Shown: positions 56,098 through 62,000 of the stretch, one piece after another
How the letters are laid out: each line of letters opens with the position of its first letter
Position numbering within the stretch: the stretch's first letter is position 1
Assembly: GCA_914767715.1 (NCBI GenBank)
Contig: OU612073.1
Coordinates: 250,001 to 314,000, forward strand
Length of the DNA: 64,000 nt
Reading direction: 5' to 3'
Source: Membranipora membranacea
Taxonomy: Eukaryota; Bryozoa; Gymnolaemata; Cheilostomatida; Membraniporidae
Made by a program: the position numbers and the translations under genes
The notes under the pieces: model-generated
The model's database searches: none
What the model saw: only the letters and a program-made list of their open reading frames with translations
What the model was told of the DNA's origin: nothing

Positions 56098-59000
56098 TAT
56101 ATATATGCTGTTGTGGACGTGAAGTATTCTGTGTACTCATACTTACAGTAACTCTAGCTCCAGTAGGGATATTGCCCCAGTTAAGTCTCCATGAGATAAG
56201 AGGTACAGGTTTACCTACAGCAGTACACGTAATCCTTATAGTACCTCCCACCTGTACATTAATAAATGGAGGGGGTGGTACGGTCACTGTAGGGGTGACA
56301 CATCCGATCTCATCACTACGGTCCAAACAGTCCATCTGTCCATCACAATGATAACTAGTAGGTATACACTGATCTCTACTCAGACACCTGTAGGGGAGAT
56401 AATATGACAATGAGCTCTTTATATTTAATATTAGGAGTGGTGCTTCATATAATGATGTCATGCAGATGACATTTCGGAGTTTATCTATTAATCATCATTT
56501 ACCTCTAGAGATGCCACTCTTGACCAACAGAGGGAGCATAACTCCAAACTAAGTTAACTCGGTCACATACTGATCTTCTATATTCGGTCAGCACCATCAT
56601 TTAATTAATAGGGTGAACAAACTAATATGAGCCTGAAAAGCTCATATTAACAAGTATGCTTAGAAAATTTATATCGGGTTTACTCATCTTACTATCACTA
56701 GAAATAAGATGAAATTTTAATACTATAACTTACTGCCACTCATCCAGTTGACAAGTATCACCGGCGAGTTTAACTGGACAGAATTGTCTCTCCTCGTCTG
56801 TACCATCCTTACAATCATCATCACCGTCACATCTCCATATCTTCTGTACACATTTACCATTATTACATCTCATCTCAGGAGGCTCACATCCGTTATTATC
56901 TAAATATAGTATTATACATATTATATATTATACATATTATAATATATTACAAGATTCTGTTCACCTTCACAGAATCAAGGTAAGGATCTATAGCTGAGCT
57001 GTTACAGCTTCAGAACTGTCCGTGTTTTTCAATAGCGTATTCATGGATACATGTTTGTACATAGAGCATGTAGTTCCATCTCACGGCACAGGTCAGAACA
57101 GGCCGAACTAAAATCTTATGAGTACCTTTGTTCTTCAGATAGATGTCCATAAATATACCCTAAAATCCTTTACGATATGAAGTATGAAGTCTTGGCTCAC
57201 TAAAATAATATCTAAGTACAAACTCACCACCGACACAGTTAGCTTCATCGCTGCCATCCCTACAGTCTTCTCGCCCGTTGCACAGTGTGGACCTGGGGAC
57301 ACACTGCCCATCACCACATCTGAACTCGCAGGTAGTCGGGGGTACAGGGGGTAATGTAGGACGGGGAGTAACACGGCGTGCTGTCACAGAGAGCTGACCT
57401 GAGTCTGATGTGCTCGGATACCCAGCCACATAGCAGTAGTATATACCATCGTGTGTACGATCAGCTCGAGGGATGTCAACAAGATCACCTGAGGCGAGAG
57501 CTCCGCTGGGTAGTCGTCCTGTCACCGAGTTATATCCCCATAGCACCTGAAGCGAGAAAGAGCAAACAATAACAGCTACTTGCAGTGACATGAGTAGGCA
57601 GGCAGACAGGCAGCTGTTACAATATATCAGTAGTACCCTATCAGGATAATGGAGAACTAGAAAATATATTCTTAACCCAAACATGTGTTGACAGGTGGAC
57701 TACACCTACTGCTAAGAGTATATAAATTTGTGTAGAGAAGAGACTAACTGATGCACTCAAACCGTGCCCGGATAGCTAGAAGAAGCATTAACAACTACTA
57801 GATAATGAAAAGATGCTTCCAGCTATCCCGGCACAGTCTGGGTGCTTTAATTAAGTCTGGGCCAGTCTTCATGTCAGCTTTCTATGTGCACAGACAGTCA
57901 GTATAAACAGACGGAGTAAATCTGCTGATGGATTATATAACTTACAGTACAGCTGATGGCAGGTGGGCAAGTAGCCTGACATCTGAATGAGGCTCTCTCT
58001 CCTTCTATTACAGAAGTAAAATCTGGTGTCACCTGCAGGCTAATGAGAGCACCTGTCAGAATAAGATAAGACAATATAAGTCAGGTGAGTGGAAAGTGAC
58101 AGGTGAGCGGAGAGTGACAGGGTAGACATCATATCGGTGTCAGAATGATAATAATAAGCTCATGTATACATGTACACGAACACATATCTATGCATATATA
58201 CATATGTTCACGCTAAAGGTGGGTGTGAACTTCAATGAAAGTGTATCATCTATAAAGTTCGGAGGAAAAATGCATAACAAATCAGTGGTTCGCTGAATAT
58301 GGCTCAGCAGTATAACATTATAAGTGAATGCAATGTGTGGTATAATAAGGTATAATAAAGAGTGTTATGATTTAAAGAAGAATAAAACTAGTGAATCTGC
58401 AACAAAAAAAGCGTGTCTGCGGTAAAACAGTCACATCAAACTAATATGACGTAGAGTAATATAGGAAAGGAATGTATAGCTGTGACTTCACAACGCGACA
58501 AGCAGGAGAACGAACATCTATAATATAATCTATACATGTGTGAGTGAGTAGCCTGTAAATCCGCAGTGTTATAACACATCGAGTGAGGGGATGTTATAAA
58601 GCACCACTGTTCTGACTAACCACAGCCCCACTCATCGGAGTTATCCCCACATGAAGCCCGACCGTCACATCTCTCCTGTAGAGATGAGTAACACTGTCTC
58701 TCATCATTACATGATGTATATCCAGGAGGACAGTTGATTCCTGTATCTAAAATAACATTCCAAAATCCTTCAAAAATCAACATAGCTATAAGATAAAATT
58801 TTGATTCCACTCTTCAGGAGTTGTCCGTCCTTAAAATATGGTGAGATAACTTAGGACAGAAATATCTACACTAAAATCTTTACTCCACAGGCCAAATCAT
58901 ATGAGCAACAATATAAGCATTGCCCCATTGGTGAGTAACTTGGGATAAGTCTATAAGGATCACACCTTGAGTACACTAGTGTGATATTTACATATCAGAT

Positions 59001-62000
59001 AACAAAGCTTGGAGGGCAATCAGAAAGCTGACAGCCCACGCAACGAAACACACAACGCAACACAATCTATAAACCTGACACATCTATGAAGGGTTTGGTT
59101 TAATGGTACTATTGATAAGATAAAACAGATTACAGTTCAGGGGCCTCCCCGTCCCCCTCCCGACTTTTGACATTGGTACACGACTGGAGACTTTAGTACA
59201 TACACATTGCAGTGATTTAGCCAAGGTGAATGATCAGTATTAGATAACATTTCATCTTATGCTACATCTAGGGTTTCTAATCACAGAAATCGGTACTTAG
59301 CACTGAGTTATCATAGCCTGTCCAATTCTTATAATGATGTATAAATATTAAAAGATGGAGGACATCAATATGACTATGTCTGTATTGACAATGACATGAA
59401 GTTAGAAGGCTACATAATAGAGCTGAGCTGCCCTAAATGCAGCTGGGATACCTTTTAAAAACCTTCCAATCACTTGTACACCGCTCCTGTACATGTAACA
59501 TGCCACATTGCATATCTATAACAGTTATACCTTCTAAACAACTTAACAAAGCAACAATCGATCGTCAATAACGATTAAAGCCTCCAAAATGATCATGCAC
59601 ATGGCAGCAATTATAATGTTGGGCAGACAACTCAACAACAGCCAACTAAGCTGGGTTTAGGTTGATGTAGATCTACATACTGCAGAGTAGTTCGTCTCTG
59701 CCGTCTGCACATTGTCGTAATCCGTCACACCGAGCTCTGAAGGGCACACACTGCCCTCCGTCACATACAAACTCATTCCAGTTACATCGACGCGTGTACG
59801 CTAAATATAGGTCAGAGTATATCATATATAGGTCAGAACACAGAGTATATCAGATTGATCAGTTACTAGCATCTGCAGAAGAAACTAAAGAAAGAGAACT
59901 TAAAATATTCATGGTGTTTTTTTTGTGGCTCAATGAAAAGCAATACATTTATCATAAACATGCAGCAAGCATGTCAAGGACATGACAGGCAAGATTAGCG
60001 GGAAAACCGAAAACAAAGAGGAGATAAGGAGAGCGTCGGGCTGCTGGGGTTACAAACGAAATACGAACACTTGTCAGAGATAAACATAGAAATGATTCCA
60101 CCTCGATATGAAATATGGGACAAACTTAAGAAATCTTTCAGCGAAAAGAAGGAAATTGCAAGACAAGAGTAAACCTGCATGGATCACTAAAGAGATGACA
60201 AATTAGAAACCAAAGAATAAATATATATCAGGGAATACCGATATCAAACCTCAAAGACAAATGAAACCTTGGGGTAAGCGAACACTTATGAAAAGATTTC
60301 CGGGAACTATCACTCACTACCTTTTATACTTTTGGGGTAACCATCTAAAACAAAACTGCAAACTGAGAGTAAATGAGCAAACAGGAACCATTGTCATTTT
60401 GGGCTGAGAAATCTCACCACTTACGGCAACTTATCTCATCCGATCCGTCCATACACTGCAGAACGTGGTCACATCGCTGAGTTATTGGGATACAGCCATG
60501 ATCACCAAAAACACATCGGAACTCGAGCAATGTGCAGCGTGTAGGATCAGGAGTTACCCTATATAACTCCTGAAACCTGGGGTCTGTTGTGTCTATACCA
60601 GATAGAGATATGTCACCCTTATAATATGGTACTCTTCGCCTCGCTCCTTTATAAGGAGTTACATACTGCACCGCGCCACCTTTAGGCGGTGTATGGCCTT
60701 TTGAAGGTGGGAGACCCCGAGCTGTTGATTTAGGATATGTAGGCGTGCTAGTATATTGTGTGGCGGTTACTTCCACTTCGGTTGATCCTTTCGGTCTGGC
60801 TGTCGTGGTTGACGTGAAGTTGTGCACAAAATTACTTGTTGGCAGAATGGTGGTAACTAAAGGAGACGAGGTTGTTTGAAGAGTGACAGAAGAACTAGAA
60901 CCTATAGCTTTGTCGGTCGAAGGTGAATTTGTTGGATCTGTGAATGACGGAAATGTCCAGTTCCTTGTGCTGGAGGTAGGAGCGGTTGTCATTGCAGCTT
61001 CAAAACGACAAACACATTTTCATAAACCTTGAAAGCATCAAGCGTATGTCACGCTTAGATAAAGACAGAACTCGATTAAGTTTTTTATGTAATGATGGCA
61101 GAAGTAAGAGAGAAATTGCAAAGTTCTAGAGGTCTAAACTTATGGAGTTGATGAGCGCCTATCAGCTATCCCATAACTACACGACACTGCCTCCCTCAGG
61201 CATTACTTACATGTATGTAGAATTTAGATTGTGATCGTAGACATCACACAGAAGGCTTGTAGGCTTGTACTTGAGAAGACAACTATCAGATCACATAAAA
61301 GGAAACTCTAATAACTGAGCTAATAAATAACATATCTAGGGGAGACAAAGATTTTCTTACGACATCTCAATTCATCACTTTGATCTAGACAGTCTCGGTA
61401 GCCGTCGCACATACGGAATACATCAATACACCTTCCTGCCGTGGTGTCTGCCAAACCAACATCACATGTGTGCTGGTAAGGAGGACAGGGTATATCTGCA
61501 GCATATATAATATTATGAGAGGAAATCTGCAGTTACACAATACCGGTGGGGGGGGGGGGGGGGGGTGGTTAATACTCAGAATCTGATTTGGTAACTGAAC
61601 TCAAACTCTTTGAACTTAGTCTTGACCTATAGTTGGAAAGGGTTCCAAGAATACTAGAATAATATCACAGAGATATCACAATAGATCAGTGAGCTGGTAC
61701 TCCAGTAACTTATACAATGTGATAAAACTTAAATCAGCTGCAAGCCCTTGAAATGGTAATACGATTCCTAAGTATTATACAGGGACCATTACGTAATAGA
61801 TGATAACTGCTACATGACAATAAGTTGAGTAGGGTAATATTATAACCTAAGAGAACTTGAGTCAAGAACTCTACATGCAACGTGAGCAGATCAAACAGGC
61901 CTGAGAGTTGAGATAAAATTCCAAATGCACATTTTTTTGTAAACTTATACTAGAGCTATTGTTAGGGAGTGGCAGTGGCATTTTTGGGGCACCGGGGCCC

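Noticed and set aside
61549-61566. Long G run as a G-quadruplex regulatory element
   Set aside because: A single homopolymer run in an intron; similar G or C runs at 24461, 31834 and 32178 suggest simple slippage.
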